The position numbers and the translations under genes were made by a program. A stretch of 17,994 nucleotides of DNA from contig BFAU01000105.1 of NCBI GenBank assembly GCA_008975185.1, forward strand, positions 1 through 17,994, given 5' to 3'. Below, one piece after another: positions 1 to 8,203 of the stretch; position 1 is the first letter of the stretch; each line of letters begins with the position of its first letter. The notes below the pieces were generated by a model, which saw only the letters and a list, made by a program, of their open reading frames with translations, did not search any database and was not told the DNA's origin. The stretch is from a bacterium MnTg04 (GTDB taxonomy: Bacteria > Pseudomonadota > Gammaproteobacteria > Steroidobacterales > MnTg04).

Positions 1-528
1 GTGGAACGGCGCGAATTCAGCGTGCCAAAAATCGACACGGAGAACTGGGAAGTCGGCCTGTACGCCGGCGTGCTCAGCGTGGACGATTTTGGTTCGCGAG
101 CCATTTATGGCGTGCGCGCGACTTATCACGTCAGCGAGGATTTTTTCATGGAAGGCGCCTATGCGGCGTCTACAGTCGTGGATACCAATTTCAGGAACAT
201 CGGCCTGCCGATATTTCCGAACGAAGAGGAAGACCTGACGTTTTACAGTTTTTCTCTTGGCTACAATTTCCTGCCCGGCGAAGTGTTCGTTGGCACCAAG
301 TGGGCAATGACCAGCAGCATGTACTTCATTTTCGGGGTCGGTAATACCGAGTTTATCGGGGAAGACGATCTGACTTACAGCGTCGGCTTCGGGCTGCGTG
401 TGTTGCCGCGGGATTACCTGGCCTTGCGAATCGAAGCAAAGGACAACATTTTCGAGTCCGATTTGCTGGGCACCAACGAATACAAACACAACCTGGAATT
501 CAATCTTGGATTCAGCGTGTTCTTTTAA
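1..528 (+). CDS. Outer-membrane beta-barrel domain protein, 5' end cut off
   Basis: The visible 175 residues are a run of alternating polar and aromatic/hydrophobic beta strands. They end in SVFF, and a terminal Phe is the usual signal for insertion of outer-membrane beta-barrels by the Bam machinery. Blocks such as LGYNFLPGE (about residues 86-94) and the strand pattern around FGVGNTEF resemble the outer-membrane beta-barrel family seen in myxobacteria and some gammaproteobacteria (my recollection of the OMP_myx_plus type). There is no signal peptide, so base 1, although a GTG, is probably an internal Val codon and the true start lies upstream of the window. The tlpA-like gene follows after 12 bases, so the two are probably co-transcribed. 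The barrel could be the outer-membrane partner of the motor encoded downstream, but this is inferred only from position and part list. Confidence 0.75.
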   Translation: MERREFSVPKIDTENWEVGLYAGVLSVDDFGSRAIYGVRATYHVSEDFFMEGAYAASTVVDTNFRNIGLPIFPNEEEDLTFYSFSLGYNFLPGEVFVGTKWAMTSSMYFIFGVGNTEFIGEDDLTYSVGFGLRVLPRDYLALRIEAKDNIFESDLLGTNEYKHNLEFNLGFSVFF

Positions 529-540
529 GGGAGCGGCTCG

Positions 541-1035
541 ATGCGCGGAATAAAAATATTGCTGATTTGCTTGTTGCTGCCGCTCACCAACGCTGCCGGT
601 GTGACCGGTATGGTGGGGCAACCCGCGCCTGACTTTGCGCTGAAGAGCCTTGACGGTGAAAACCTCCGGCTCAGTGAGTTCCGGGGTGAGGTCGTCATGA
701 TCAATTTCTGGGCTACCTGGTGCGGCCCCTGCCGGCAGGAAATGCCATTGCTCGAAGAACTGTATCGGCGATACAAGAAAGTGGGTTTTCGCCTGCTCGG
801 CGTCAACATCGACGACGACCTGCGCAGCGCGATAAAGATGGTGGATGTGCTTGGCGTAAGTTTTCCGGTGTTGCTGGACGAGCGCAAGCAGGTCAGCCGC
901 CTGTACGACGTCAACGCGATGCCGGCGACGCTGCTGATCGACCGGTCGGGCATCGTCCGCTACATCCACCATGGTTACAGGTCCGGGTATGAGCAAAGTT
1001 ATGTCGATGAAATACGTGAGTTGCTGAAAGAGTAA
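541..1035 (+). CDS. TlpA/ResA-family thiol-disulfide oxidoreductase, exported
   Basis: This is a 164-residue thioredoxin-fold protein of the AhpC-TSA/redoxin (TlpA, ResA) type. A Sec signal peptide covers roughly residues 1-19 and ends near NAA. The redox motif WCGPC spans residues 60-64 in the context FWATWCGPCRQEMP, and the cis-proline is P128 in NAMPATLLID. The family fold is complete and of normal length. Such proteins act in the periplasm, usually reducing cysteines in client proteins or during haem attachment. A likely client here is the next gene's lipoprotein, which ends in a Cys-Gly-Cys tail; this is inference. The start is set by AGGGAG at 528-533, seven bases before the ATG. No cytochrome biogenesis genes are in view, so a general Ccm or Dsb role is not supported by context. 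Confidence 0.93.
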   Translation: MRGIKILLICLLLPLTNAAGVTGMVGQPAPDFALKSLDGENLRLSEFRGEVVMINFWATWCGPCRQEMPLLEELYRRYKKVGFRLLGVNIDDDLRSAIKMVDVLGVSFPVLLDERKQVSRLYDVNAMPATLLIDRSGIVRYIHHGYRSGYEQSYVDEIRELLKE

Positions 1036-1042
1036 CGTGGGT

Positions 1043-1258
1043 ATGAGGAAACTGACTTTATTGCTGGTGGTTTTGCTGCTTGGCGCCTGCGCCGTACAGC
1101 CGTGGGTGCGGCCGTATGAGCGCGAAGCTCTGGCCGATCCGCTGATGTCGTTCAGCCAGGATCCGCTGGCCGACGGCGCCAGGACGCACGTGTTTGAAGT
1201 TCGCGAAGGCGCTCGTGGCGCCGGACGGTCACACGGAGGCGGTTGTGGCTGCAATTAG
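1043..1258 (+). CDS. DUF4266 small lipoprotein with GGGCGCN tail
   Basis: This is a 71-residue protein. Its lipoprotein signal ends in the lipobox LGAC, giving lipidated Cys16, and Ala follows it, which is compatible with outer-membrane sorting. The mature part holds the family landmarks: a PWVRPYERE-like stretch, ADPLM, then HVFEVREGARGAGRS and the C-terminus GGGCGCN. This pattern matches DUF4266, a family of unknown function often found beside DUF3570, as here. The two tail cysteines and the glycine-rich approach suggest metal or redox chemistry at the C-terminus, but this is inference. I chose ATG 1043. A GTG at 1037 would add two residues and lies only one base after the previous stop. 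The 3' end overlaps the probable start of the DUF3570 gene. Confidence 0.85.
   Translation: MRKLTLLLVVLLLGACAVQPWVRPYEREALADPLMSFSQDPLADGARTHVFEVREGARGAGRSHGGGCGCN
1235..1239 (+). promoter_or_regulatory. Shine-Dalgarno GGAGG supporting the GTG start at 1245
   Basis: GGAGG sits inside the DUF4266 reading frame, five bases before GTG 1245 of the DUF3570 frame. It is the best ribosome-binding site near the several possible starts (TTG 1194, GTG 1215, GTG 1245, ATG 1329). It would couple translation across the 14-base overlap. Confidence 0.5.
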
Positions 1259-2399
1259 CGAAAGAGCGTTTTCCGAACTCGTCGCGCGCGGCACAAATGC
1301 GGCCGTTCTGCTGCGTGGCGGAACGACGATGCTGGCCTTGCTGTTTGCCGCCGTTGTCGCCGGGCCTGTCGTTGCGGCCAGTTTGCCGGAGGAACGGGCC
1401 GATGCGCTTTACCACTATTACAGTGGCGGTGGAATAGATGTGCAGGGACCGGCGCTGCTAATTCGAAAAAATTTCGCGGAGAAATATTCAATCAACGCCA
1501 GTTATTATGTGGACAGTATCAGCGGCGCCTCGATCGACGTCGTGACCAACGCCAGCCCCTACAGCGAAAAACGCAACCAGTTCGGGCTGGGGATCGATTA
1601 TCTCTATGGCGATACCCTGATGAGTATTTCCTACACGCAAAGTGATGAGAGCGACTATGAAGCCAGGACGCTGGATGTCGGGCTCAGTCATGATTTCTTC
1701 GGTGGAATGAGTACGCTCGCGATGGGGTTTAGCCGCGGCGACGATACGGTCATGCGTGTCGACACCTCGTTCGAAGACACCGTCGACCGTTTCCAGTACC
1801 GGCTGGGCTGGACCCAGGTTCTGTCCCCTACCCTGGTTGCCGCGCTCAGTTACGAAGGCATTTCAGAGGAAGGTTTCCTGAATAATCCCTATCGCTCGGC
1901 GCGGGTACTGGGAGCATCGGTCCAGGAACGCTACCCACGGACCAGGACCAGCAACGCACTTGGCATTCAGGCCAACAAGTACTGGGGCGAGCGCAGTTTC
2001 GTTACGCAATTGAAATACCGTTTTTATGTCGACACCTGGGGTATTACCGCGAACAACATCGAACTTGTGTTTTCGCGCCGCCTCAGCGAAAAAACCGAGA
2101 TTGGGTTGGGGGGTCGTTTTTACACTCAGACTGCCGCCAATTTTTACAGCGATAACTTTGCTCAGGAATTTCGCTATATGGCACGCGATAAGGAACTGAG
2201 TGATTTCACCAGTGCCTCGATTGGCGGGCGAGTCAGTTATGAGTTGTTCCGCGACAAGGGACGGTTGGCAAAAGGCAAGATTACGCTGATGTTCGACCGC
2301 ATTCATTTTAACTATGACAATTTTAGCGACGTTCGCAGCGGCGAGCTCTATAAGTTCAACGCGAATGTCTTCCAGTTGTTTTTTTCTGCCTGGTATTGA
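1245..2399 (+). CDS. DUF3570 domain protein, predicted outer-membrane/exported beta-rich protein
   Basis: The protein has 384 residues from GTG 1245. A hydrophobic export segment (LALLFAAVVAGPVVAAS, about residues 30-46 from this start) precedes a beta-rich body with many aromatic alternating strands. YHYYSGGGIDVQGPALLIRK and the Tyr-rich blocks that follow are typical of DUF3570. The protein ends in FSAWY, an aromatic terminus compatible with an outer-membrane barrel. The function of DUF3570 is not established. It commonly neighbours DUF4266, and from memory also ApbE flavinyltransferases, although no ApbE gene lies in this window. The start is uncertain: GTG 1245 has the strongest Shine-Dalgarno, while ATG 1329 gives a short conventional signal peptide (MLALLFAAVV). 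TTG 1194 is unlikely because it overlaps the previous gene by 65 bases. Confidence 0.85.
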   Translation: MAAISERAFSELVARGTNAAVLLRGGTTMLALLFAAVVAGPVVAASLPEERADALYHYYSGGGIDVQGPALLIRKNFAEKYSINASYYVDSISGASIDVVTNASPYSEKRNQFGLGIDYLYGDTLMSISYTQSDESDYEARTLDVGLSHDFFGGMSTLAMGFSRGDDTVMRVDTSFEDTVDRFQYRLGWTQVLSPTLVAALSYEGISEEGFLNNPYRSARVLGASVQERYPRTRTSNALGIQANKYWGERSFVTQLKYRFYVDTWGITANNIELVFSRRLSEKTEIGLGGRFYTQTAANFYSDNFAQEFRYMARDKELSDFTSASIGGRVSYELFRDKGRLAKGKITLMFDRIHFNYDNFSDVRSGELYKFNANVFQLFFSAWY

Positions 2400-2401
2400 T
2401 T

Positions 2402-2968
2402 ATGAACAGTAGAAATTCTGTAAATCCTTTCTTGCTAAGCCTGGTATTGATGCTTGGTATGCCCGCCACAAGCTCGGCGCAGGAACAACAGACCACGGTC
2501 AACGGCGGCGGCAGCGAAGAGTTTCGTAGTCTCGACGAGGACATCCAGGATCTCAAGCAGGAGGTGCTGGCGCTCAATCGCGACCTGTTCATCCTCGAGG
2601 AGGAACTGCTTTTTCCGGCGAACACCCAGGTCGCGGTATTCGTATCCATGGATGTCGGTACTTTTTTCAGCCTCGACTCCGTACAGATCAAGTTGGACGA
2701 CAAGGAAGTCTCCAACTACCTGTATACCGAACGTGAATCAAAGGCGCTGTTGAACGGCGGCGTTCACCGTATTTACTTGGGCAATCTGCGCACCGGCAAA
2801 CATGAGCTGGTCGCCTTTTTCATCGGTCAGGGAACGCACGATCGGGATTACCGCCGGGGGGCCAGTTTGCAATTCGAAAAAGGCGTGGGGGCGAAGTTTG
2901 TCGAACTGAAAATCAGCGACCGGCAACGCAATCTACAGCCGGAGTTTCTGATCGAGGAATGGGAGTAA
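2402..2968 (+). CDS. Exported coiled-coil/beta-domain protein of unknown function
   Basis: I do not recognise a named family. The 188-residue product has a clear Sec signal peptide ending SSA-QEQ (cleavage after residue 26) and a short acidic Gly/Ser spacer. A heptad-like helix follows at residues 40-70 (SLDEDIQDLKQEV and on), and then a beta-rich C-terminal domain. The C-terminal half contains LYTERESKALLNGGVHRIYL and GKHELVAFF, reminiscent of small beta-sandwich or PEGA-like modules, but this is only a resemblance. Periplasmic residence is likely. ATG 2402 follows the previous stop after two bases with no strong Shine-Dalgarno, so it probably relies on coupling; a TTG at 2396 would add two residues. 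Its stop codon abuts the ATG of the next TPR gene, which argues for a shared role with the TPR proteins and the motor. Confidence 0.85.
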   Translation: MNSRNSVNPFLLSLVLMLGMPATSSAQEQQTTVNGGGSEEFRSLDEDIQDLKQEVLALNRDLFILEEELLFPANTQVAVFVSMDVGTFFSLDSVQIKLDDKEVSNYLYTERESKALLNGGVHRIYLGNLRTGKHELVAFFIGQGTHDRDYRRGASLQFEKGVGAKFVELKISDRQRNLQPEFLIEEWE

Positions 2969-4834
2969 ATGAAGAGACGCTTTCGCCTGTTTTTGATCGC
3001 ATTTACGTTGTGCCTTGCCGGCGCGGCGCAGTTGCATGCGGATGAGGATTCCCTGGATATTGGCCGGATTCGGGATCTGCCGTTTGGTGAAGTGTTGTTT
3101 TATTTCTACCAGGATGATTATTTCCCGGCCCTGACCCGGCTGATGGTGGCACAGCATCGGGGCGTGTTGGACGAGCATGACGATGACGCCGAGTTGTTGC
3201 GTGGCGGCATGATGCTGTCATACGGTCTGCATCGCGATGCCGGCGAGATTTTCAAACGCCTGCTAGATCGCAAGGCGCCACAGTCAGTGAAGGACAGGGC
3301 CTGGTATTTTCTTGCCCGGGTCTGGTTCCAGCGCGGTTATTACGAGCGCGCCGAGACCGCGCTGGCCCGCATACGAGCACCCCTGCCGGAACACATGCAA
3401 GAGCGCCACATGATGCTCAGGGCTCAGGTCATGATGGCGCGCGATGATTTCAATTCCGCATCCCGCCTGCTGGACGATTGGCGGAGCGATGGCGATCTGG
3501 CGAACTTCGCCCGCTACAACCTGGGTGTGGCCCTGGTACGCCAGGGCAGGCTGAGCGAGGCCACCCGCCAGCTTGAAAAGATCGGGCGCATCCGCACCAA
3601 CGATCTGGAAATGCTGGCGCTGAGGGATCGCGCCAATCTCGCACTGGGCTTCGCGCTGATCCAGGACCAACAAGGCCAGGCCGCGCGGAGAGCGCTCGGC
3701 AGGGTCCGCTTGTCCGGGCCGTTTTCCAACAAGGCGTTACTGGGTGCGGGCTGGGCCGACACGCTGGCCGAGGACTACCAGCGGGCGCTGGTTCCCTGGG
3801 GGGCATTGCAAGATCATCATCTGCTCGACCCGGCGGTGCTGGAATCCTTACTGGCCGTGCCTTATGCGCTGGGGAAATTGCAGGCGAACCGGCACGCGGC
3901 CGATGCCTATATGAGTGCAATCCAGGCCTATGCGCGGGAGACCGATCAACTGGACCAGGCGATTGCACGCATGCGTTCGGGCGAGTTTCTAGGCCACCTG
4001 CTGCAAGGCGATGAGCTGACCGACCCGGGCTGGAGCTGGCGGCTGCAGACGATCCCGGACAGCGACGAGAGTCGCTTCCTGTATTTGCTCATCGCCAGCC
4101 ATCGTTTTCAGGAAGGGCTGAGAAATTATCGCGATCTGCGTTTCCTGCAATACAACCTGGGGCAGTGGTTGCAGAGCCTGGCCGCATTTGACGACATGCT
4201 GGACACCCGTGAACTCGCTTACGCACAGCGTGAACCCGCGGTGGTCCGCGCGATCGATGAAGTCGATCTCGATTCGCTGGCAAGGCGGCAGCTGAAATTT
4301 GCGGCAAGGATTTCCAGGATCGATGAAAACAGCGATTATCTGGCGCTGGCCAGCGCCGCCGAGCAAAGCCAGCAGCATCGATTGCGATTGGTCGAAAAGA
4401 AACTCGACCGTCTGCCGTTCAGTGCAGAAACCAGCGATCTGAGGAAAAAACAGCGTCTGTTGGCCGGGGTGTTGAGCTGGCGGCTGGCAGCGGGCTTCAA
4501 AGAGCGGTTGTGGCGCCAAAAGAAAACCCTGAACGATCTCGATGTTGCCATGCTGGACGCAAGGCAACGCAGCGCGAAAGTTTCCCGGGCGCGAACTGAA
4601 ATGCCCGTCAAATTCATCCGCTATCGGCAAACCATCAAGGACTTGCGGCCGCGGCTGCGAGCGTTGATCGAACAGGCTGCAATGGTTGCCGCAAAACAGC
4701 AGGAGTTTTTGCAGTCGCTGGCGGTCGCCGAGCTGGAAGCGCAGAAAGAACGCCTGCACACCTATCGCGTGCAGGCGCGATTTGCCCTGGCGACCATTTA
4801 TGATCGTGCGACGACCCAGGGGCTTTCGCCATGA
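2969..4834 (+). CDS. Large exported TPR/helical-repeat protein (621 aa)
   Basis: A Sec signal peptide with cleavage near LHA-DED (after residue 24) precedes a long helical protein. Between about residues 75 and 310 there are degenerate tetratricopeptide-like helix pairs (for example GDLANFARYNLGVALVRQGR, SEATRQLEKI, FSNKALLGAGWADTLAEDYQ). The last 200 residues are rich in Arg, Gln, Glu and Leu, with heptad character suggesting coiled coil. TPR proteins of this sort act as periplasmic scaffolds. In the Myxococcus Glt machines, TPR proteins accompany the AglRQS motor, and this gene sits in an analogous position. It begins directly after the preceding stop with GGGAG just upstream, and its stop overlaps the next start (ATGA). 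No catalytic motif is visible and the exact partner is unknown. Confidence 0.88.
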   Translation: MKRRFRLFLIAFTLCLAGAAQLHADEDSLDIGRIRDLPFGEVLFYFYQDDYFPALTRLMVAQHRGVLDEHDDDAELLRGGMMLSYGLHRDAGEIFKRLLDRKAPQSVKDRAWYFLARVWFQRGYYERAETALARIRAPLPEHMQERHMMLRAQVMMARDDFNSASRLLDDWRSDGDLANFARYNLGVALVRQGRLSEATRQLEKIGRIRTNDLEMLALRDRANLALGFALIQDQQGQAARRALGRVRLSGPFSNKALLGAGWADTLAEDYQRALVPWGALQDHHLLDPAVLESLLAVPYALGKLQANRHAADAYMSAIQAYARETDQLDQAIARMRSGEFLGHLLQGDELTDPGWSWRLQTIPDSDESRFLYLLIASHRFQEGLRNYRDLRFLQYNLGQWLQSLAAFDDMLDTRELAYAQREPAVVRAIDEVDLDSLARRQLKFAARISRIDENSDYLALASAAEQSQQHRLRLVEKKLDRLPFSAETSDLRKKQRLLAGVLSWRLAAGFKERLWRQKKTLNDLDVAMLDARQRSAKVSRARTEMPVKFIRYRQTIKDLRPRLRALIEQAAMVAAKQQEFLQSLAVAELEAQKERLHTYRVQARFALATIYDRATTQGLSP

Positions 4835-7626
4835 ATGCCGTTGCCTGGATAGTGATCGCGGGTTTGTCGCTGTGGCCGTTTGGCGACAAGAACGACGATG
4901 CGGATGTCAAAACCATCGAAAGCCTCGATCGGCAAAAGCCGGCGCTGGTTGAAAAAGACAACCCCGACGCGAGCGGGCAGAGCGCGATCCGGAACTATCG
5001 CGAATTCCTGCGGCTTTATCCGGATGCTCCGGAGTTACGCGCCGAAGCCATGCGCAGGCTGGCCGATCTGCAGCTTGAGGCCGGCGAGGAGCGGATGATC
5101 GAGGGTGACCTGGCGATGTCGCAGGGCATCGAGTACCGCGATGCGGTGCATCTGTACGAGTCCCTGCTAAAACAGAACCCAACGGCCCCGAATAACGATC
5201 GTATCCTCTACCAGCTTGCCCGGGCATACGAAAATACCAACCAGACGGAGAAGGCGCTGACCACGCTTGACCAGCTGGTCAACCGGTATCCCGATTCGCC
5301 GATGGTGATCGAGGCGCAGTTCCGCCGCGGCGAAATACTTTTTGTCGCCAAGCGGTATTACCCGGCACAGCGAGCCTATGCCGGGGTGGTTGCCGGTGAC
5401 GGTGAGTCTCGCTATTACGAACAGTCCCTTTACAAGCTCGGCTGGTCGATGTTCAAGCAGGGTGAGTACGAAGAGGGTCTGGATGCGTTTTTCGAGTTGC
5501 TCGATCGTCGTCTGGTCGATCGAAACGGCGAGCTGATATCGACCGATTTCATGACCCGCCCGGAGCGTGAACTGATAGACGACACCTTCCGCGTCAGCAG
5601 CATCAGTGTTTCCTATCTCGAAGGGCCCGCGACACTGGATCGCAGGATGGCGGGCGATACGCCGCCGGTTTATGCCTACCGGCTTTACCAGGGTCTAGGC
5701 GACTTGTACCTGGAAAAGGAACGTTACCAGGACGCGGCCGAAAGCTATCGTTCCTTTGCGGTAAACCGGCCAATGCACGAATTGGCGCCATCGATGCGGT
5801 CGCGGGTGATCGAAACCTACAAAGCGGGCGATTTCCCATCCCTGGTCTTGCTGGCCAAGCAGGAATTCGTAGACGAATATGACGTGGACAGCGCGTACTG
5901 GACCCGGTACGAGTGGCAATCCCGAATCGAAGTGACCGGTCTGTTGCAGGAGCATCTCGACGATCTCGCAACCCATTACCACGCAGTTTCACAGGATTCT
6001 GAAGAACCGGAACCCTATACTCTGGCCGCGGATTATTATCGTCGCCTGATCCGGGCTTTCCCGGATGATCCCGCCGCTGCGGAAGCCAACTTCCTGCTGG
6101 CCGAGGTACTGTTCGAATCCGGTGAGTACGCAGATTCGGCGATCGAGTACGAACGCGCCGCGTATTTCTATCCGATGTCACCGCATGCGGCGGAAGCCGC
6201 ATATGCCGCGGTCCTGGCATACCAGGCCCATGAGCCCTCTTTGGAAGGTCAGGCTCGTGCCGATTGGCATCTGATGGGAATCGATTCCGCATTGCGCTTT
6301 GCCGGGCGTTTCCCGGGACACCCGGAAAGTCTGCCAGTGCAGACACAGGCAGCCGAAGCCTTGTACGAACTCGGCGAATTGCAGGGTGCCCTGGCAGCCG
6401 CACAGCCGGTGCTGGGCGATCCGGACGCGCCCGATGAACTGAAGCGCGTCGCCTGGACCGTGGACGGCCACAGCAATTTCGACCTGAACAATTATCTGGC
6501 GGCGGAAGTCGCCTACGTCAAAGTACGCGATCTGACGCCAGCCGATCATCCTGGCCTGCCTGATCTCGAAGAGCGGATTGCCTCTTCCATTTACAAGCAG
6601 GGTGAAATCGAGCGCGCGGCCGGCGATATGGAAATGGCCGTCATGCACTTTGCCAGGGTCGGCGAAATGGCGCCCGGATCGAAGATCGTGGTGACCGCTG
6701 ATTACGATGCGGCCGCGGCTTTGCTGGCGATGGAAGACTGGCATCGGGCCGCACCGGCGCTGGAAGACTTTCGCCGCAAATATCCCGACCACGAGTCAAT
6801 CACCGATATCGGGCGCAGCCTGGCGCAAACCTACGAAAAATCCGGGCAGGGACTGGCGGCCGCGACCGAGTACCGGCGTATTGCGGACGATGAAACAGAA
6901 CCCGCCGATGTCAGGCGCGAGGCGCTGTGGCATACCGCCGAGTTGTTGGAAAGTCACGCGGCTGTCGACGATGCGGCCGAAGCCTGGCAGGAATTTATCA
7001 AACGCCACCCGTCGCCGATCGACGATTCGATGCAACTGCGGGAAAAACTGGTTTCCTATCACGCCGGTCGAGGTGACGACAAAGAACGGGTCTCGTGGCT
7101 GCAGGCAATCGTTGCAGCCGATGCCGCGGCGGGAGAATCGCGCAGCGACTACAGCCGAACCGTCGCCGCGAAGGCCTCGCTCAACCTTGCGCAGCCGAAA
7201 CTCAGATCGTTCGTCGGCATCAAGCTGAAAATTCCGTTAAAGAACAGCCTGGCGATGAAAAAGAAGTCCATGGAGCGGGCATTGGCGGCGTATGTGGCAG
7301 CCGCTGACTACGGGATCGCCGATGTGACCACGGAGGCGACATTTCAAATTGCAGAAATTTATCACCAGCTAAGCCGGGATTTGATGGATTCGGAAAGACC
7401 GAAAGAGCTGAGCGCGGAGGAGATCGAGCAATACGACATCCTGCTCGAGGAGCAGGCATTCCCGTTTGAAGAGCAGGCAATAGAAATTCACCAGGCGAAT
7501 ACGGAAAGGGCAGCCAGCGGATTTTACAACGAATGGGTACGGGCCAGTTTCGAGGAACTGGCGAAACTCTCGCCGGCACGATACGCGAAGGCGGAAATCA
7601 GTGAAGACTATATCAACACAATGTAG
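4831..7626 (+). CDS. Very large TPR-repeat envelope protein (931 aa)
   Basis: The product has a short hydrophobic N-terminal segment (residues 4-16, AWIVIAGLSLW), either a weak signal peptide or an anchor; there is no lipobox Cys. Nearly the whole remainder is tetratricopeptide-like repeats. Clear examples are at about residues 103-152 (HLYESLLKQNP, then LYQLARAYENTNQTEKAL), 158-185, 290-315 (LGDLYLEKERYQDAAESYR) and 400-460 (YYRRLIRAFPDDPAAAEANF and on). Repeats with YPDSP and FPDDP turns resemble the BamD/YbgF class of envelope TPRs. Its length and place between another TPR protein and a TPR lipoprotein suggest the main periplasmic scaffold of the machine. The start is fixed by the ATGA overlap with the upstream gene; the end overlaps the next gene by 26 bases. 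A likely functional analogue is the TPR subunit set of Glt systems (AglT-like), but orthology is not shown. Confidence 0.9.
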   Translation: MNAVAWIVIAGLSLWPFGDKNDDADVKTIESLDRQKPALVEKDNPDASGQSAIRNYREFLRLYPDAPELRAEAMRRLADLQLEAGEERMIEGDLAMSQGIEYRDAVHLYESLLKQNPTAPNNDRILYQLARAYENTNQTEKALTTLDQLVNRYPDSPMVIEAQFRRGEILFVAKRYYPAQRAYAGVVAGDGESRYYEQSLYKLGWSMFKQGEYEEGLDAFFELLDRRLVDRNGELISTDFMTRPERELIDDTFRVSSISVSYLEGPATLDRRMAGDTPPVYAYRLYQGLGDLYLEKERYQDAAESYRSFAVNRPMHELAPSMRSRVIETYKAGDFPSLVLLAKQEFVDEYDVDSAYWTRYEWQSRIEVTGLLQEHLDDLATHYHAVSQDSEEPEPYTLAADYYRRLIRAFPDDPAAAEANFLLAEVLFESGEYADSAIEYERAAYFYPMSPHAAEAAYAAVLAYQAHEPSLEGQARADWHLMGIDSALRFAGRFPGHPESLPVQTQAAEALYELGELQGALAAAQPVLGDPDAPDELKRVAWTVDGHSNFDLNNYLAAEVAYVKVRDLTPADHPGLPDLEERIASSIYKQGEIERAAGDMEMAVMHFARVGEMAPGSKIVVTADYDAAAALLAMEDWHRAAPALEDFRRKYPDHESITDIGRSLAQTYEKSGQGLAAATEYRRIADDETEPADVRREALWHTAELLESHAAVDDAAEAWQEFIKRHPSPIDDSMQLREKLVSYHAGRGDDKERVSWLQAIVAADAAAGESRSDYSRTVAAKASLNLAQPKLRSFVGIKLKIPLKNSLAMKKKSMERALAAYVAAADYGIADVTTEATFQIAEIYHQLSRDLMDSERPKELSAEEIEQYDILLEEQAFPFEEQAIEIHQANTERAASGFYNEWVRASFEELAKLSPARYAKAEISEDYINTM

Positions 7627-8203
7627 GGGCTTGCTGCCCGGTCTGCTGGTGTCGATCATGCTCACCGCTTGCTCGACGCTGCCGCTTGGCTGGTCTTCGA
7701 GTTCGAGCAGGAGCGATAACCCCGCGGCATACGAAGAAGCGCTGGCCTTGATGGATAGCGGGCACCTCGAGGCCGCCGAAACCATCCTGTTGCGCCTGAC
7801 AAAACGTTACCGCCGGTCTGCCGGGCCGTGGATCAATCTGTCGATCATTTACTCGCAAGCCGAGCGTAACGACCAGGCGGAGGCAGCGTTGAACCGCGCC
7901 CTGGAGCTGGATCCGCGCAGCGCAGTCGCCTACAACCACCTCGGCATTCTTTTGCGCAGGGATGGCCGCTTCGAGAAGGCAGACCAGGCCTACGCAAAGG
8001 CCATCAGGTTCGACCCCGAATACAGCCTGGCCTATCTGAACTATGGGGTGCTTGCCGATCTGTATCTGCAGCAGCCCGAACGCGCCCTCGTGTACTTCCA
8101 GCGCTACCAGGAACTGCAAGGCGAAGAAGACCAGCGCGTGCGCCGCTGGATTATCGAACTGGAACGCCGGGTCGCCCGGAAAACCGCGCAGGTGTCGCCA
8201 TGA
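7601..8203 (+). CDS. TPR lipoprotein, probable outer-membrane pilotin-like subunit
   Basis: This is a 200-residue protein with a lipoprotein signal ending LTAC (Cys24). Ser follows the Cys, so Lol sorting to the outer membrane is expected. After a Ser-rich linker (about residues 31-40) come about four TPRs at residues 42-71, 74-107, 108-141 and 142-176, with the classic pattern AYNHLGILLRRDGRFEKADQ. TPR lipoproteins of this size act as assembly factors for envelope machines (PilF/PilW-like pilotins are the best-known fold relatives), though there is no pilus gene here. The start is GTG 7601, inside the end of the preceding gene and after a purine-rich GGCGGAAA stretch. It gives the only frame with an intact signal peptide. 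The stop overlaps the next ATG. Confidence 0.9.
   Translation: MKTISTQCRGLLPGLLVSIMLTACSTLPLGWSSSSSRSDNPAAYEEALALMDSGHLEAAETILLRLTKRYRRSAGPWINLSIIYSQAERNDQAEAALNRALELDPRSAVAYNHLGILLRRDGRFEKADQAYAKAIRFDPEYSLAYLNYGVLADLYLQQPERALVYFQRYQELQGEEDQRVRRWIIELERRVARKTAQVSP

Noticed and set aside
3989..4759. 256-codon minus-strand open frame inside the 621-residue TPR gene
   Set aside because: It is antisense to a gene that has a signal peptide, a ribosome-binding site and coupled neighbours; the shadow has no recognisable domain.
5603..6403. 266-codon minus-strand open frame inside the 931-residue TPR gene
   Set aside because: The translation is Arg/Pro-rich low complexity typical of GC-rich antisense shadows, and the plus-strand TPR frame is unambiguous.
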